This document shows positions 1 to 10,552 of a DNA stretch of 32,185 nt, one piece after another. A program made the position numbers and the translations under genes. The stretch comes from SAR116 cluster bacterium AG-426-A06 (GTDB lineage: Bacteria; Pseudomonadota; Alphaproteobacteria; Puniceispirillales; Marisalimonadaceae). The notes beneath the pieces are model-generated. The model was not told where the DNA came from. It did not search any database and saw nothing but the letters and a program-made list of their open reading frames with translations. The number at the start of each line of letters is the position of its first letter. Position 1 is the stretch's first letter. The stretch is from contig QCNM01000013.1 of the NCBI GenBank assembly GCA_003210115.1, positions 1-32,185 on the forward strand. Reading direction: 5' to 3'.

Positions 1-1155
1 ACAAATAAAATTGATGAAAAATCATTAATAAAATTAGCTGATAAAGCTACAGAAATTGCTGAAGTTTCACCTGAAGATAATTTTAGTGGCATTGCCACAA
101 AAAATGATATGAATCAGAATCCTATAAATAAAAAAGTTAAAATTCTTACAAATGATGGTTTTGAACCTTCAATTGATCAATTAGAGATCAGGGCTAATGA
201 AATAGAAAATCATGCTCTAAATTTTTCTGATAAATTAGTCAGTGATGGAGTTCAAGTAGCGTGGACTAAGAGTGAAACTTATTATTCTAATAGCAATAAT
301 TTTCATAACAAACATCTTAAATCAAACAATTTAAATTCTCTGACACTTATAGCTTCTAAATCAGATAAAATGGTAAGAGATTATGATTATTCTTCAAAGG
401 TATTTTATAACGACATTGAAGAACCAAAATTAATAGCTAGGAGAGTTGCTAAAAAGGTTTTAGATAAAATTGGATCAACTAAAGCACCGACAGGTAAATT
501 CCCAGTAATTTTTGAACCAAGGGTAGCTAAATCAATTCTTAGCCATATAATTTCTGGAATTAATGGAACTTCAATTATAAATGGAACAAGTTTTTTAAAA
601 GGAAAACTAAATGAACATATCTTCAATAAAAAAATAAATGTCTTTGATGACCCACATTTAAGCAAAGGACTAGGATCAAAATTATTTGATGCAGAGGGTT
701 TAGGAACAAAAAAAAATGAGCTTGTTTCTAATGGGATATTAAAAAATTATCTGCTTAACCTTTCATCAGCAAGACAGTTAGGTTTGAATACCAACTGTAA
801 TGCTATAAGAAGCTTGACTTCACCTCCAAGCATAGGAGTAAGTAATGCTATGATTATGCCAGGCAATATTGATGAAAAAGATATGATAAAAAATATTTCA
901 AATGGGTTTTATATTACAGAATTACTCGGATCAAGCGTTTCTTTAATTACTGGTGATTATAGTAGAGGAGCTAGCGGATTTTGGATTAAGAATGGCAAAC
1001 TCTCAAATCCAATATCTGAAGCTACTATTGCAGGAAATTTAAAAGAAATGTTTTTACAAATGGTGCCTGCTAATAACTTAGATTTAAATTCAACCATTTC
1101 TGCACCCAGCATATTAATTAATGAGATGACAATTGCAGGGGGATCTAATACTTAA
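1..1155 (+). CDS. pmbA: TldE/PmbA family metalloprotease-like protein, 5' truncated by the window edge
   Basis: The frame of the 109..1155 ORF is open back to base 1 (TNKIDEKSLIKLADKATEIAEVSPEDNFSGIATKND-M...). C-terminal features are TldD/PmbA-like: LLGSSVSLITGDYSRGASGFWIKNGKLSNPISEATIAGNLKEM and APSILINEMTIAGG. Confidence 0.9.
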   Translation, partial: TNKIDEKSLIKLADKATEIAEVSPEDNFSGIATKNDMNQNPINKKVKILTNDGFEPSIDQLEIRANEIENHALNFSDKLVSDGVQVAWTKSETYYSNSNNFHNKHLKSNNLNSLTLIASKSDKMVRDYDYSSKVFYNDIEEPKLIARRVAKKVLDKIGSTKAPTGKFPVIFEPRVAKSILSHIISGINGTSIINGTSFLKGKLNEHIFNKKINVFDDPHLSKGLGSKLFDAEGLGTKKNELVSNGILKNYLLNLSSARQLGLNTNCNAIRSLTSPPSIGVSNAMIMPGNIDEKDMIKNISNGFYITELLGSSVSLITGDYSRGASGFWIKNGKLSNPISEATIAGNLKEMFLQMVPANNLDLNSTISAPSILINEMTIAGGSNT

Positions 1156-1801
1156 TAGTAAACTTAAAATTTTAAGATATTGGTATGAAATGATGATAGT
1201 TGATCATGGTTTTTTAAGACTATTATATAATAATTTTCATAAAATTGATGACAATATGTATAGATCTAACATGCCAACTCCTCAAAGAATTAAAAAATAT
1301 AAAAAACTTGGAATCAAAACTATTATCAACCTTCGAGGTGGAAAAAAAGATGGTGGCTGGTTTCTTGAAAAAAAAGCATGTGAACAAAATAGAATAGAGC
1401 TTGTAAACTTGGTAGCTCGATCACGTGCAGCACCAGATAAAAATATGATTTTTAAAGCTAACGCAGTTTTTAACTCAATAAAATACCCAGCCTTAATTCA
1501 TTGTAAGTCTGGAGCTGATAGAGCTGGCATTATAGCATTTCTTTTTAAAGTTTTAAAGTCCAAAGAAAATCCAGAAGTAGCAAAAAAACAACTTTCATTA
1601 AAATATCTTCATATAAAACACGCAAAAACCGGTATACTTGATGCTTTTTGTGATCTTTACATCAAATACTATAAAAAAACTAAAAATGCAGATTTTATTT
1701 ATTGGACAAGAAATGTTTATAAACCTCAAGAATTAGAAGCAAGTTTTTCTGAAAATAAATTTTTTGAAAAAATAATTACAAAAATTTTGAGAAGAGAATA
1801 A
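1133..1801 (+). CDS. Dual-specificity/tyrosine phosphatase-like protein
   Basis: Contains a Cys-phosphatase P-loop HCKSGADRAG (HCX5R) and an upstream MYRSNMPTPQRIKKYKKLGIKTIINLRGG motif. The start may be internal (ATGATG near 1187-1192) rather than 1133. Confidence 0.8.
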   Translation: MQGDLILNSKLKILRYWYEMMIVDHGFLRLLYNNFHKIDDNMYRSNMPTPQRIKKYKKLGIKTIINLRGGKKDGGWFLEKKACEQNRIELVNLVARSRAAPDKNMIFKANAVFNSIKYPALIHCKSGADRAGIIAFLFKVLKSKENPEVAKKQLSLKYLHIKHAKTGILDAFCDLYIKYYKKTKNADFIYWTRNVYKPQELEASFSENKFFEKIITKILRRE

Positions 1802-1803
1802 TT

Positions 1804-3474
1804 TTATTTAATTTTACTATTAGAAATTATTAATTTTTGAGAATTTTTATTTATTTCATAGTCATCATGAGAAATATATATACATGTTTTATTTTTACTT
1901 AATTGATTAATAGATTTTAAGATATTTTTTGAGGTTTTAGAATCTAGAGCACTAGTAACTTCATCTAACAACAAGATTTTTGAGTTTTTTAAAAACGCTC
2001 TAGCTATTGATATTCTTTGCTTTTGACCTCCAGATAAATTACTACCTGCTTCACTAATAACAGTATCATAACCATTTTCTTGACTTATAATAAAATTATG
2101 AATATTAGCTAATTTAGCTGCTTTTATTATTTCGGGTTTTGTGGCGTTTAATTTACCTAAAGATATATTATTATGAAAAGTATCGTTGTAGATCATCGTT
2201 TCTTGACTAACTAAACTTATATTTTGTCTCAAAGAAAAAAGTGATACATCTTTTATATTTACATCATTTATGAAAATATTTCCTTTTTTAGGATCTATAA
2301 ATCTACTAATTAAATTAAATATTGTTGATTTCCCACTCCCACTTGTTCCAATAATATACATTTTTGATTTTTTTGTTTTAAAGGAAATTTTATCAAGAAT
2401 AATTTTATTTTTTTCGTAAAAAAAACTTACATCTTTAAATTCAATAGTGGGATTATTAGGAATTTTAAGTTCTTTTTTAACATTACTAATTCTTTCAATT
2501 TTTGGCATTTCGTTTAATTGTTTATATATTCTTTGCAATGCGCTTAGACCTTCTTGCAAAATAGTGTTAAACGTTCCCAAAGCTCTAGCAGGTTGAGCTA
2601 ACATTAGTAATGCAGTAACAAATCCGATTACACTTCCAATTGTCATAAAACCAGAATTAATTCTATAACTAGCAATTAAAATTACAAAGGCTGCTGCAAT
2701 TCCTCCCAACACCTCTAAAAGTGGTAAAACTTTTGCTCTTCCCTTAACAATATCAAATAAACTTAAAAATAAGCTATCTAAAGATTTATTTATTCTATTC
2801 TTCTCTAGTTTTTCTAATGAATATGACTTTATCATTGAGATATTTCTAAAAACTTCAGATAAAAAAGAGGTTAAGCTCTCCATTTTTTCTTGTAATGATA
2901 ATGCATAAAATCTTTGTTTTTTACCAATGGATATAATCGGTTTCAATGCAAGTGGATAAATTGATAAGACAACTACAGCCAAAACCCAATCTAACCAAAT
3001 CAAATAAACTATCAAAAATATAATTGTTATTAGATCTCTAATTAAATTATTTAAAGATCTTTCTAGACTATCTCTTATTAGATTAACATCATTCATTATT
3101 CTAGAAATATGATTTCCAGAAGAGATTTTTTTAATCATATCTAAATCAGAGAATAACAAATGATTTGATAATTTTTTTTGAATATCAATACTAACTTTTA
3201 ATGTTACTTTTGATACTTGTTTTATTTGAAAAAACATTGCTATACCTCTTATAGATGCAACAAGAGCAATTATAGTTGGAAGAAAAAACCATGAATATTT
3301 ATTTTCAGTGAAATTATCAAAAACTTTTTGTATTAGAAATGGATAAATTGCAGTAGTTAGACTTACAATTAAGAGAAAAATTAAACAAATAAAAATATCA
3401 GACTTTCGATTAATTAAAAAATCTTTGTTTATTTTTTTTATTAATTCTAAGTTTTTTAGATTTTTTTTATTCAT
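1804..3474 (-). CDS. msbA: ABC transporter with fused membrane and ATPase domains, MsbA-like lipid exporter
   Basis: N-terminal transmembrane domain. Walker A GTSGSGKST, signature LSGGQKQR, Walker B ILLLDEVTSALD. Lies next to lipid A genes. Confidence 0.8.
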   Translation of the reverse strand: MNKKNLKNLELIKKINKDFLINRKSDIFICLIFLLIVSLTTAIYPFLIQKVFDNFTENKYSWFFLPTIIALVASIRGIAMFFQIKQVSKVTLKVSIDIQKKLSNHLLFSDLDMIKKISSGNHISRIMNDVNLIRDSLERSLNNLIRDLITIIFLIVYLIWLDWVLAVVVLSIYPLALKPIISIGKKQRFYALSLQEKMESLTSFLSEVFRNISMIKSYSLEKLEKNRINKSLDSLFLSLFDIVKGRAKVLPLLEVLGGIAAAFVILIASYRINSGFMTIGSVIGFVTALLMLAQPARALGTFNTILQEGLSALQRIYKQLNEMPKIERISNVKKELKIPNNPTIEFKDVSFFYEKNKIILDKISFKTKKSKMYIIGTSGSGKSTIFNLISRFIDPKKGNIFINDVNIKDVSLFSLRQNISLVSQETMIYNDTFHNNISLGKLNATKPEIIKAAKLANIHNFIISQENGYDTVISEAGSNLSGGQKQRISIARAFLKNSKILLLDEVTSALDSKTSKNILKSINQLSKNKTCIYISHDDYEINKNSQKLIISNSKIK

Positions 3475-3528
3475 TTGATTTATGTATACAATATATTAAT
3501 TAATTAATAAAAATGTAATTATTATAAG

Positions 3529-4215
3529 ATGAAATTTATAAAAAGAATTAGCAAAAATAAATTTGGACAAAAATTCCTGGGTTTTTTAGTATTTATTGTT
3601 ACAAACTTTACATATAAATCAATATCTTGGAAAGAGCTAAAAAAACCAAATAGTTATCATTATAAAAAAAAAGAACCTGTTATTTTTTGCACTTGGCATA
3701 ATAGACTTTATTGTGGACCATATTTATTACCAACAAAAAAATTAGAAATAAATGCTCTACAATCATCTCATTCTGATGGAATGATGACTGATATTTTATT
3801 TAAATTAATAAATATGAAAATAATTTATGGCTCCTCCAAAAAAAAAGGTGTTAGCGCATTTATAAAAATGATTAAAGCTATTGAAAATGGAGAAAGTATA
3901 GCAATAACACCTGATGGACCAAAAGGTCCAAAAGAAATCGTAAAAGATGGAATAATCAAACTTGCACAAACAACTGGAGCTCCAATTGTACCTTTATTTT
4001 GGAAAGTTAAAAATCATAAACTTTTGAATTCATGGGATAACTTTATAATACCATTTCCTTTTTCAAAAGGTGTTTACATTTTTGGTGAGCCCATTCATGT
4101 TGAAAGGAAAGTTACAGCAAAAAAACTCTTCCAAATTAAGCATTCGATTCAAAATGAATTTGATAAACTTACAAAAGAAGTAGAAAATTATAATTTTAAT
4201 AAAAAAGTTAAATAA
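3529..4215 (+). CDS. DUF374 family lysophospholipid acyltransferase-like protein
   Basis: Motifs CTWHNRLYCGPYLL, SSHSDGMMT and ITPDGPKGPKE typical of DUF374, located next to waaA. Confidence 0.85.
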   Translation: MKFIKRISKNKFGQKFLGFLVFIVTNFTYKSISWKELKKPNSYHYKKKEPVIFCTWHNRLYCGPYLLPTKKLEINALQSSHSDGMMTDILFKLINMKIIYGSSKKKGVSAFIKMIKAIENGESIAITPDGPKGPKEIVKDGIIKLAQTTGAPIVPLFWKVKNHKLLNSWDNFIIPFPFSKGVYIFGEPIHVERKVTAKKLFQIKHSIQNEFDKLTKEVENYNFNKKVK

Positions 4216-5529
4216 ATGACCTATGCGTTTTATAATTTTTTATGGAAATTAATTGATTATTTTTTAATTAATTACCTTAATTTCAGAGTTGAAAAAGGGA
4301 AAGAAATTAAATCAAGGCTTAATGAAAGATTTGGCAACTGTTATATAAGAAAAGAAAATAAAAAAATCATTTGGATTCATGGTTCAAGTGTTGGAGAGTC
4401 AGTTGCTGCTCTTGCTTTAGCAAACTCAATGTTAAAAAACGGATTTGATAAAAAGAAATTCCATTTTTTAATTACAACAAATACTGTTACTTCATCAAAC
4501 TTTGTCAATAATAAAATTAAAAATGGGTTTCCAGGAACACATCAATTTAATCCTCTGGACAACCCAAAGTTCGTAAACAAATTTTTAGACTTTTGGACGC
4601 CAGAAATGGCCATATTTGTAGAATCAGATTTTTGGCCAAATTTAATTTATAGATCATCAGTTAAAAAAATTCCCTTAATTTTAGCATCATCTCAAATGTC
4701 CATTAAATCTTCTAGATTTTGGCGAGGATTAGGAAGAGGGTTAGCTAAAAAAGTTTTTAAAAAAATTGATCTTGTTTTAGCTGTTGATCCATCAAATGCT
4801 GAATTATTTAAGTCCTTAGGCTCCAAAAAAGTAAAAAGTTTAACAAGTTTAAAATCGATTGCTGAAAAACCACAAGTTAATATTGAATACATATTGAAAT
4901 TAAAAAGTTGTTTTAAAAATAAAAATATTTTTTTAGCTGCATCGACACATCCTGGTGAAGAAGAAATTCTAATTAAGCTTGCAAATAATTTAAGAAGCAA
5001 AGGAATTGATAATATACTTATTATTATTACTCCTCGGCATATTGAAAGAGGAAAAGATATAAAAAAACTTATATTAAGTGCCGGATATGATATTAAATGC
5101 AGAAGCAATGATGAATTGCCTTCTCAAAGCGATTATTTTTATTTGGCAGATACTATGGGAGAAATGGGATCGTTAATTGAAATTTCTAATCTTGTTTTTG
5201 TAGCTGGCTCTCTAGTTAAAAAAATTGGAGGTCACAATCCTATAGAGGCTGCTAGTTTAGGAAAGGCTGTAATTATGGGGCCTTACACAGAAAAATGTGA
5301 TGCGCAAATCAACGATCTAGTTTGGTCAGGAGGTGCAATTAAAATTGAAAACTCAACTGAATTTAAAAATGTTTTTATTGAAAAAGTAATTTCATTACTT
5401 AATCAACCATTAATACTAGAGGATATGGGCAAAAATGCTCTAGATGCTTGTAGTTACGCTCAATTAAGAGCAGATGAAGCTAGCGATTATCTTTTAGAAA
5501 TCTTCAAGAATAGAAGCGTAATTAAATGA
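4216..5529 (+). CDS. waaA: 3-deoxy-D-manno-octulosonic acid (Kdo) transferase
   Basis: WIHGSSVGES, FLITTNTVTSS, AIFVESDFWPNL, AASTHPGEEE and GGHNPIEAASLGKAVIMGPY motifs of Kdo transferase. Confidence 0.92.
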   Translation: MTYAFYNFLWKLIDYFLINYLNFRVEKGKEIKSRLNERFGNCYIRKENKKIIWIHGSSVGESVAALALANSMLKNGFDKKKFHFLITTNTVTSSNFVNNKIKNGFPGTHQFNPLDNPKFVNKFLDFWTPEMAIFVESDFWPNLIYRSSVKKIPLILASSQMSIKSSRFWRGLGRGLAKKVFKKIDLVLAVDPSNAELFKSLGSKKVKSLTSLKSIAEKPQVNIEYILKLKSCFKNKNIFLAASTHPGEEEILIKLANNLRSKGIDNILIIITPRHIERGKDIKKLILSAGYDIKCRSNDELPSQSDYFYLADTMGEMGSLIEISNLVFVAGSLVKKIGGHNPIEAASLGKAVIMGPYTEKCDAQINDLVWSGGAIKIENSTEFKNVFIEKVISLLNQPLILEDMGKNALDACSYAQLRADEASDYLLEIFKNRSVIK

Positions 5530-6512
5530 CTTTTTTTTATAATTTGTGGTACTCAAACTCATCACAATACAAATTAATTTCCTTAATGCTTTACCCTTTT
5601 TCTTTATTATGGATTATTATAGATAAATTAAAATTTCTTATGACAAAACCTTACACTTCTAATCTCAAAATAATATGTGTAGGTAATATAAATGTAGGTG
5701 GAACTGGAAAAACTCCGATATCAATATTTATATTTAAAATACTAAAAAAAATGGGGTATAATCCCATATTCTTGACTTCCGGCTATAAAGGTAAAATTTC
5801 TAAACCTTGTATGGCTAATAATGATGTTATCCTATTTGGAGATGAAGCTATAATTTTAAAAAATATAGGACCAACAGTTGTATCAAAGAATAAGTTAGAA
5901 GGGGTCAAATATATTGAAAACTTAAACTTAAAAAAGAAAATTTACGATATTATAGTTATGGATGATGGCTTACAAAATTATTCAATAGGAAAAGATTTAT
6001 GTTTTTTGACCGTTGATAGAAAATCATTATTTGGAAATGAGTTTTGTTTACCTTCAGGTCCTTTAAGACAATCATTAAATTCATGCAAAAAAAATATAAA
6101 CAAAATTATTTTAACTGGAAATCGAAATTTTAAAAAAAATCATAATATTTTAAAAAAAGATATTTTGAATAGTTATATAAAAGTTGACAAAGTTTCTGTA
6201 AAAAAAAAATATTTAGCTTTCTCTGGCTTAGGTAATAACGTAAAATTTTTTGATACTCTTAAAAGCGCTAATTATAATATAGCTTTAACAAAAGAATTTG
6301 AGGATCATCATAATTATAAAGAAAATGAAATAGCTGATCTTATAAAACTTGCAAATGTAAATAACCTTAAATTAATCACTACTGAGAAAGATATTGTTAA
6401 GATACCAAAAAAATATCATTTAAAAATTAATTACCTTAAAATGAAAATTGAATTTGATAAACAAGATTTAATTAGCTTAAAATCATTACTAAAAAAAAAA
6501 TTAAATGACTGA
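5526..6512 (+). CDS. lpxK: Tetraacyldisaccharide 4'-kinase
   Basis: CVGNINVGGTGKTP P-loop, LTSGYKGK, GDEA, VMDDGLQN and FEDHHNY motifs. Overlaps waaA by 4 nt. Confidence 0.92.
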   Translation: MTFFYNLWYSNSSQYKLISLMLYPFSLLWIIIDKLKFLMTKPYTSNLKIICVGNINVGGTGKTPISIFIFKILKKMGYNPIFLTSGYKGKISKPCMANNDVILFGDEAIILKNIGPTVVSKNKLEGVKYIENLNLKKKIYDIIVMDDGLQNYSIGKDLCFLTVDRKSLFGNEFCLPSGPLRQSLNSCKKNINKIILTGNRNFKKNHNILKKDILNSYIKVDKVSVKKKYLAFSGLGNNVKFFDTLKSANYNIALTKEFEDHHNYKENEIADLIKLANVNNLKLITTEKDIVKIPKKYHLKINYLKMKIEFDKQDLISLKSLLKKKLND

Positions 6513-7392
6513 CCCATTATCTTTTAGAATTAAAAAAAAATTTGATAGATATATTCATGATCCTATAATTGCATTAATTATACTCCCTTTTTTTTTAATA
6601 TTAAAAATTCTACCATTTAAGATTTCTTCATTAATTTGCGGATCTTTAGTATATTTAATTGCTCCATTTACCAAATATCAAAAAAGAGTTCTTAATAATT
6701 TAAATATTGCTTTCCCCCAAAAAAAAGAAATAGAAAAAATTAAAATTTCAAAGAGATTTTGGTTTAATTTTGGTCAAATAATCGGCGAACTTCCTCATAT
6801 AGATAAAATTATATCATCAAAAAAAATTTTAATTTCAGGTCACAAGAAAATTCAGAAAGGTCCAGCTATTTTAATTGGAGCTCATTTAGCAAATTGGGAG
6901 TTTTTATTGCGAGTTGGAGAGATGTCTGGAAGACGAGTAAGTTTTGTGTATAGACCAATCAATAATTGGATATTAAATAAATTACAATTTTCGAGGAATA
7001 GTAAAATTAATGCTGATTTTTTTAAAAAAGGACGTACAGCTGCTATTGGAATGGCAAATAAACTAAAAAAAGGTGAAGTAATTGGATTAACAAATGATCA
7101 AATTTTAAGAGAAGGTATTATGGTTCCTTTTTTTGGAAAAAAAGCACCAACTCCACAAGCTGCCGCGATAATGTCGCTTAAATGGAATGTTCCCATTTTT
7201 ATGGTAAGAGTTGAAAGGTTCAACTTACTTAATTTTAAATTAACTATTGAAGATAAAATTAAATTACCAAAAAGTATTAAAAATGATGATGCTGTCTACA
7301 AATTAACTGAATTAATTTCTAAAAGAACAGAGCAATGGATAATTGAGAGGCCTGAGCAATGGCTTTGGGCTCACAGAAGATGGGGGAAATAA
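6505..7392 (+). CDS. LpxL/HtrB-like lipid A acyltransferase
   Basis: LIGAHLANWE, VYRPINN, TNDQILREGIMVPFFGKKAPTPQ and ERPEQWLWAHRRWGK motifs. Overlaps lpxK by 8 nt. Confidence 0.88.
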   Translation: MTDPLSFRIKKKFDRYIHDPIIALIILPFFLILKILPFKISSLICGSLVYLIAPFTKYQKRVLNNLNIAFPQKKEIEKIKISKRFWFNFGQIIGELPHIDKIISSKKILISGHKKIQKGPAILIGAHLANWEFLLRVGEMSGRRVSFVYRPINNWILNKLQFSRNSKINADFFKKGRTAAIGMANKLKKGEVIGLTNDQILREGIMVPFFGKKAPTPQAAAIMSLKWNVPIFMVRVERFNLLNFKLTIEDKIKLPKSIKNDDAVYKLTELISKRTEQWIIERPEQWLWAHRRWGK

Positions 7393-7396
7393 TTAT

Positions 7397-8734
7397 TTAA
7401 TTTTTAAATGTTATTTTTTTTATTCCATCAATAAACTGAACTTTACCTTCTTCATAGCCTTTTACATCATCATATTTTTTTATTATATTATTTTCAGTAT
7501 CAAGTACTATGGCAAATCCCTTTTCTAAAGTTTTTTGAAAACTATTTGCCTCCATTAATTTTGATGTTGTAATTAATTTTAATTCTTTACTATCAATTAT
7601 CTTTTTAAACGAATTGACAAATTTTAATATTAACAAATTGAATTTATTCTCTAAATTATTAATTAAAATAATGGGTGGTTTTAGCAAATTAGAGTTAGTA
7701 TAAAATATATTCTCAATATCTTTAATTTTTTTATTCATTAAATTAAACATGCTCATTAGAATAAAATCATAGCTTTGTATTTTATGATTTAATAAATCTT
7801 TTGGCCTAGTTAATTTCATTTTAGATAATAAATTTTTTAAATTTTCTAAATTATTTTGATAAGCAACATATCTCCTTGAATTTAATTCAAAAATTTTTCT
7901 TTTTAATTCTTTTGCAACCGGAAGACATAGTTCAATCGCTGCAGAGGGTGTTGGTGCTCTCAAATCAGCAACATGGTCTATTAATGTTACATCAGTCTCA
8001 TGCCCAATAGCAGAAATTATAGGAATTTTACTTTCAAATGTTGATATTATAACATTCTCTTCATTAAACCCCCAAAGATCTTCAACACTTCCCCCTCCTC
8101 TGGCTATAATTATAATATCAACATCGTGAAGAATTTTGTCAGACTTAAGTTTATTGACCTTTTTTATTGCATTTGAAATTTCATTAGATGAATTAATGCC
8201 CTGTACGCTTACAGAAAACAAATAAATCTTTAATGGAAATCTATCTAATACTCTATTTATCATGTCTTGAATTACAGCACCTGATTTACTTGTAATAATA
8301 GCTAAAGATCTTGGCAAAAAAGGTAATCTCTGTTTTTGATTGTTTTCAAAATAACCCAATTTAAGAAATTTTCTTTTTCTTTCCTCATAAAGCTTTAATA
8401 AAGCTCCTTCTCCTGAAATTTCTATTGATTCAACAATAATTTGATATTTAGATTGACCAGAAAAAGTTGTAATTTTACCTGTACATATTATCTCTAAACC
8501 TTCTTCGAGGTTTATATTTATTTTAGAGGAATTATATCTCCAAATAACTGCGGAAATAATTGAATTTTCATCTTTTAAATTGAAGTAAATATGGCCTGAT
8601 GCAGGAAAGGATGGCTTTGAAATTTCGCCTTTTATTTTAATTAACGAAAAATTTAGTTCTACCAATTTCTTAATTGAATCGGAGATATCGGATACAGAAA
8701 AAATAGAATTATTTAAATTAAAATTTGTTGGCAT
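7397..8734 (-). CDS. xseA: Exodeoxyribonuclease VII large subunit
   Basis: N-terminal OB-fold (KGEISKPSFPASGHIYFNLKD), IARGGGSVEDLWGFNEE and SAIGHETDVTLIDHVADLRAPTPSAAIEL. Confidence 0.95.
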   Translation of the reverse strand: MPTNFNLNNSIFSVSDISDSIKKLVELNFSLIKIKGEISKPSFPASGHIYFNLKDENSIISAVIWRYNSSKININLEEGLEIICTGKITTFSGQSKYQIIVESIEISGEGALLKLYEERKRKFLKLGYFENNQKQRLPFLPRSLAIITSKSGAVIQDMINRVLDRFPLKIYLFSVSVQGINSSNEISNAIKKVNKLKSDKILHDVDIIIIARGGGSVEDLWGFNEENVIISTFESKIPIISAIGHETDVTLIDHVADLRAPTPSAAIELCLPVAKELKRKIFELNSRRYVAYQNNLENLKNLLSKMKLTRPKDLLNHKIQSYDFILMSMFNLMNKKIKDIENIFYTNSNLLKPPIILINNLENKFNLLILKFVNSFKKIIDSKELKLITTSKLMEANSFQKTLEKGFAIVLDTENNIIKKYDDVKGYEEGKVQFIDGIKKITFKN

Positions 8735-8788
8735 TTATAAATTCTATGTCATATTTTTAGAAATAAAAACAATTTTGGAAATAAAAAT

Positions 8789-10057
8789 ATGATTATTTTG
8801 TTAATTGGAAGTGGTGGAAGAGAACATGCAATTGCAAGAGCTATAAAAAATTCACCTCTTACAAGTAAATTATTTATTGCTCCTGGAAATCCAGGAATGC
8901 AAAAACTTGGTGAATGCAAAAATATTCCTGCAGATGATATAGAAGCACTTTGTAATTTAGCAAAATTAATTGAAGCTAATCTAGTGATTATTGGACCAGA
9001 AGTGCCTCTTGTAAAAGGACTTAAAAATAAACTTAATGATATTGGCATCAAAGCATTTGGACCTACTGCTGAAGCAGCTATGCTTGAGGGTTCAAAAACA
9101 TTTTCTAGAAATTTTTGCAAAAAATATAATATTCCTCAACCAACATTTAATAATTTTTCTGATATTGAATTGGCATTAGCTGAAGTAGAAAAACTCAATG
9201 GTTACTGCGTAGTAAAAGCAGATGGGTTGGCAGCTGGTAAAGGTGTTATTGTTTGTGATAATATAGAACAAGCACAACTAGCATGCGAAGAAATGTTGAA
9301 TAATAAAAAGTTTGGACAATCTAGTTCGAAAATTCTTATTGAGGAGAGAATATCCGGCAGAGAAGCAAGTATTTTTGTCGTATCTGATGGATATGATTTT
9401 AAGCTTTTAGGAACAGCACAAGATCATAAGCGAGCTTTTGATAATGACCGTGGACCAAATACTGGAGGAATGGGAGCTGTTTCGCCAGCACCAACTCTAA
9501 ATCAAAAAATACTTCAAAAAATAATTAAAGACATTGTTGAGCCAACAATTAAAGGTATGCATTTAGAAAATAAAAATTATGAAGGTATTTTATATATTGG
9601 AGTTATGATCACTAATGATGGGCCAAAACTTATTGAATATAATTGTCGTTTTGGAGATCCTGAAGCACAAGTTATTCTACCATTACTTGATACAGACATA
9701 TTAGAAATTATGCTGAAATCATTAGATAATAATCTAAAAAACTGTTTAATTAAACTTAAAAATAAAAAAGCAATAACAGTTGTACTTGCTAATAGGGGAT
9801 ACCCAAATGAATTTGAAAAAAATAAAATCATACCAAATATTTCTTCGTTCGATAATGATGATGATATCATTATTTTTCATGCGGGAACTGGTCTTAACAG
9901 TAAGAATGAATTAATTGCTAATGGTGGTAGAGTTTTATGTATAACGTCAATTTCAGACACAATCGAAAGTTGTAGAAAAAAAGCCTATACAACTATAGAT
10001 AAAATAAATTGGTCTGAAAGTTTTTACAGAAAAGATATAGGTAAATTATCAATCTGA
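8789..10057 (+). CDS. purD: Phosphoribosylamine-glycine ligase
   Basis: LLIGSGGREHAIA, GNPGM, KADGLAAGKGV, DHKRAFDNDRGPNTGGMGAVSPAP and EYNCRFGDPEAQVILPLL. Confidence 0.97.
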   Translation: MIILLIGSGGREHAIARAIKNSPLTSKLFIAPGNPGMQKLGECKNIPADDIEALCNLAKLIEANLVIIGPEVPLVKGLKNKLNDIGIKAFGPTAEAAMLEGSKTFSRNFCKKYNIPQPTFNNFSDIELALAEVEKLNGYCVVKADGLAAGKGVIVCDNIEQAQLACEEMLNNKKFGQSSSKILIEERISGREASIFVVSDGYDFKLLGTAQDHKRAFDNDRGPNTGGMGAVSPAPTLNQKILQKIIKDIVEPTIKGMHLENKNYEGILYIGVMITNDGPKLIEYNCRFGDPEAQVILPLLDTDILEIMLKSLDNNLKNCLIKLKNKKAITVVLANRGYPNEFEKNKIIPNISSFDNDDDIIIFHAGTGLNSKNELIANGGRVLCITSISDTIESCRKKAYTTIDKINWSESFYRKDIGKLSI

Positions 10058-10486
10058 CCTTATTTTTTTGAAGAAATCTTTTATTAATTTTGAACATTCA
10101 TCTTCTTGTATCCCTGAATATATCTCACTACATACTCTATTATTAATTTTATTTTTTATACTACTATGAGGAATACTTGCTCCATAATACAACCTTTTAA
10201 TTCTTACTTGTTTTATCATTCCCATGCACATTTCGCAGGGCTGTAATGTTACCCAAATATCACAATTATCTAAGTATCTTTTATTAGTTTTTAAAAGAGC
10301 TTTATCAATTGCTATTTTTTCAGCGTGGAATAATGGATTATTTTTTTCTTCAACTTTATTGTATCCTTTTGAAATAATATTTTTAAATTCGTCAACAATA
10401 ATTGCTCCAACTGGAATTTCTTTTTTTCGTAAACATTTTTTTGCTTCATTTAAAGCTAGTTTCATAAAATCATCATACTTTAACAT
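10049..10486 (-). CDS. tadA: tRNA adenosine deaminase-like CDA-fold protein
   Basis: HAEKIAI and TLQPCEMCMGMI zinc-binding motifs with length and fold typical of TadA. Overlaps the purD 3' end by 9 nt. Confidence 0.88.
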   Translation of the reverse strand: MLKYDDFMKLALNEAKKCLRKKEIPVGAIIVDEFKNIISKGYNKVEEKNNPLFHAEKIAIDKALLKTNKRYLDNCDIWVTLQPCEMCMGMIKQVRIKRLYYGASIPHSSIKNKINNRVCSEIYSGIQEDECSKLIKDFFKKIRSD

Positions 10487-10552
10487 TGAAAGCCCCTCTA
10501 ATTTAAATTAATTAATACTGTAAAAGTGAATTAGTTAATAATAAACTTAATA

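Noticed and set aside
405-665. Minus-strand ORF 86 aa
   Set aside because: Lies antisense inside the pmbA coding frame, which has clear family motifs. No recognisable protein features.
3490-3512. Repeated TTAATTAATTAAT tract upstream of the DUF374 gene
   Set aside because: Simple AT-rich sequence expected in this background. Could be promoter material but there is no specific signal.
4692-5108. Minus-strand ORF 138 aa
   Set aside because: Antisense to waaA. Low-complexity hydrophobic translation typical of the reverse of an AT-rich gene.
7343-7528. Plus-strand ORF 61 aa
   Set aside because: Overlaps the lpxL-like 3' end and the xseA 3' end. Phe/Ile/Tyr-rich noise.
8749-9120. Minus-strand ORF 123 aa
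   Set aside because: Antisense to the purD N-terminus, whose motifs are unambiguous.
9577-9870. Minus-strand ORF 97 aa
   Set aside because: Antisense to purD.
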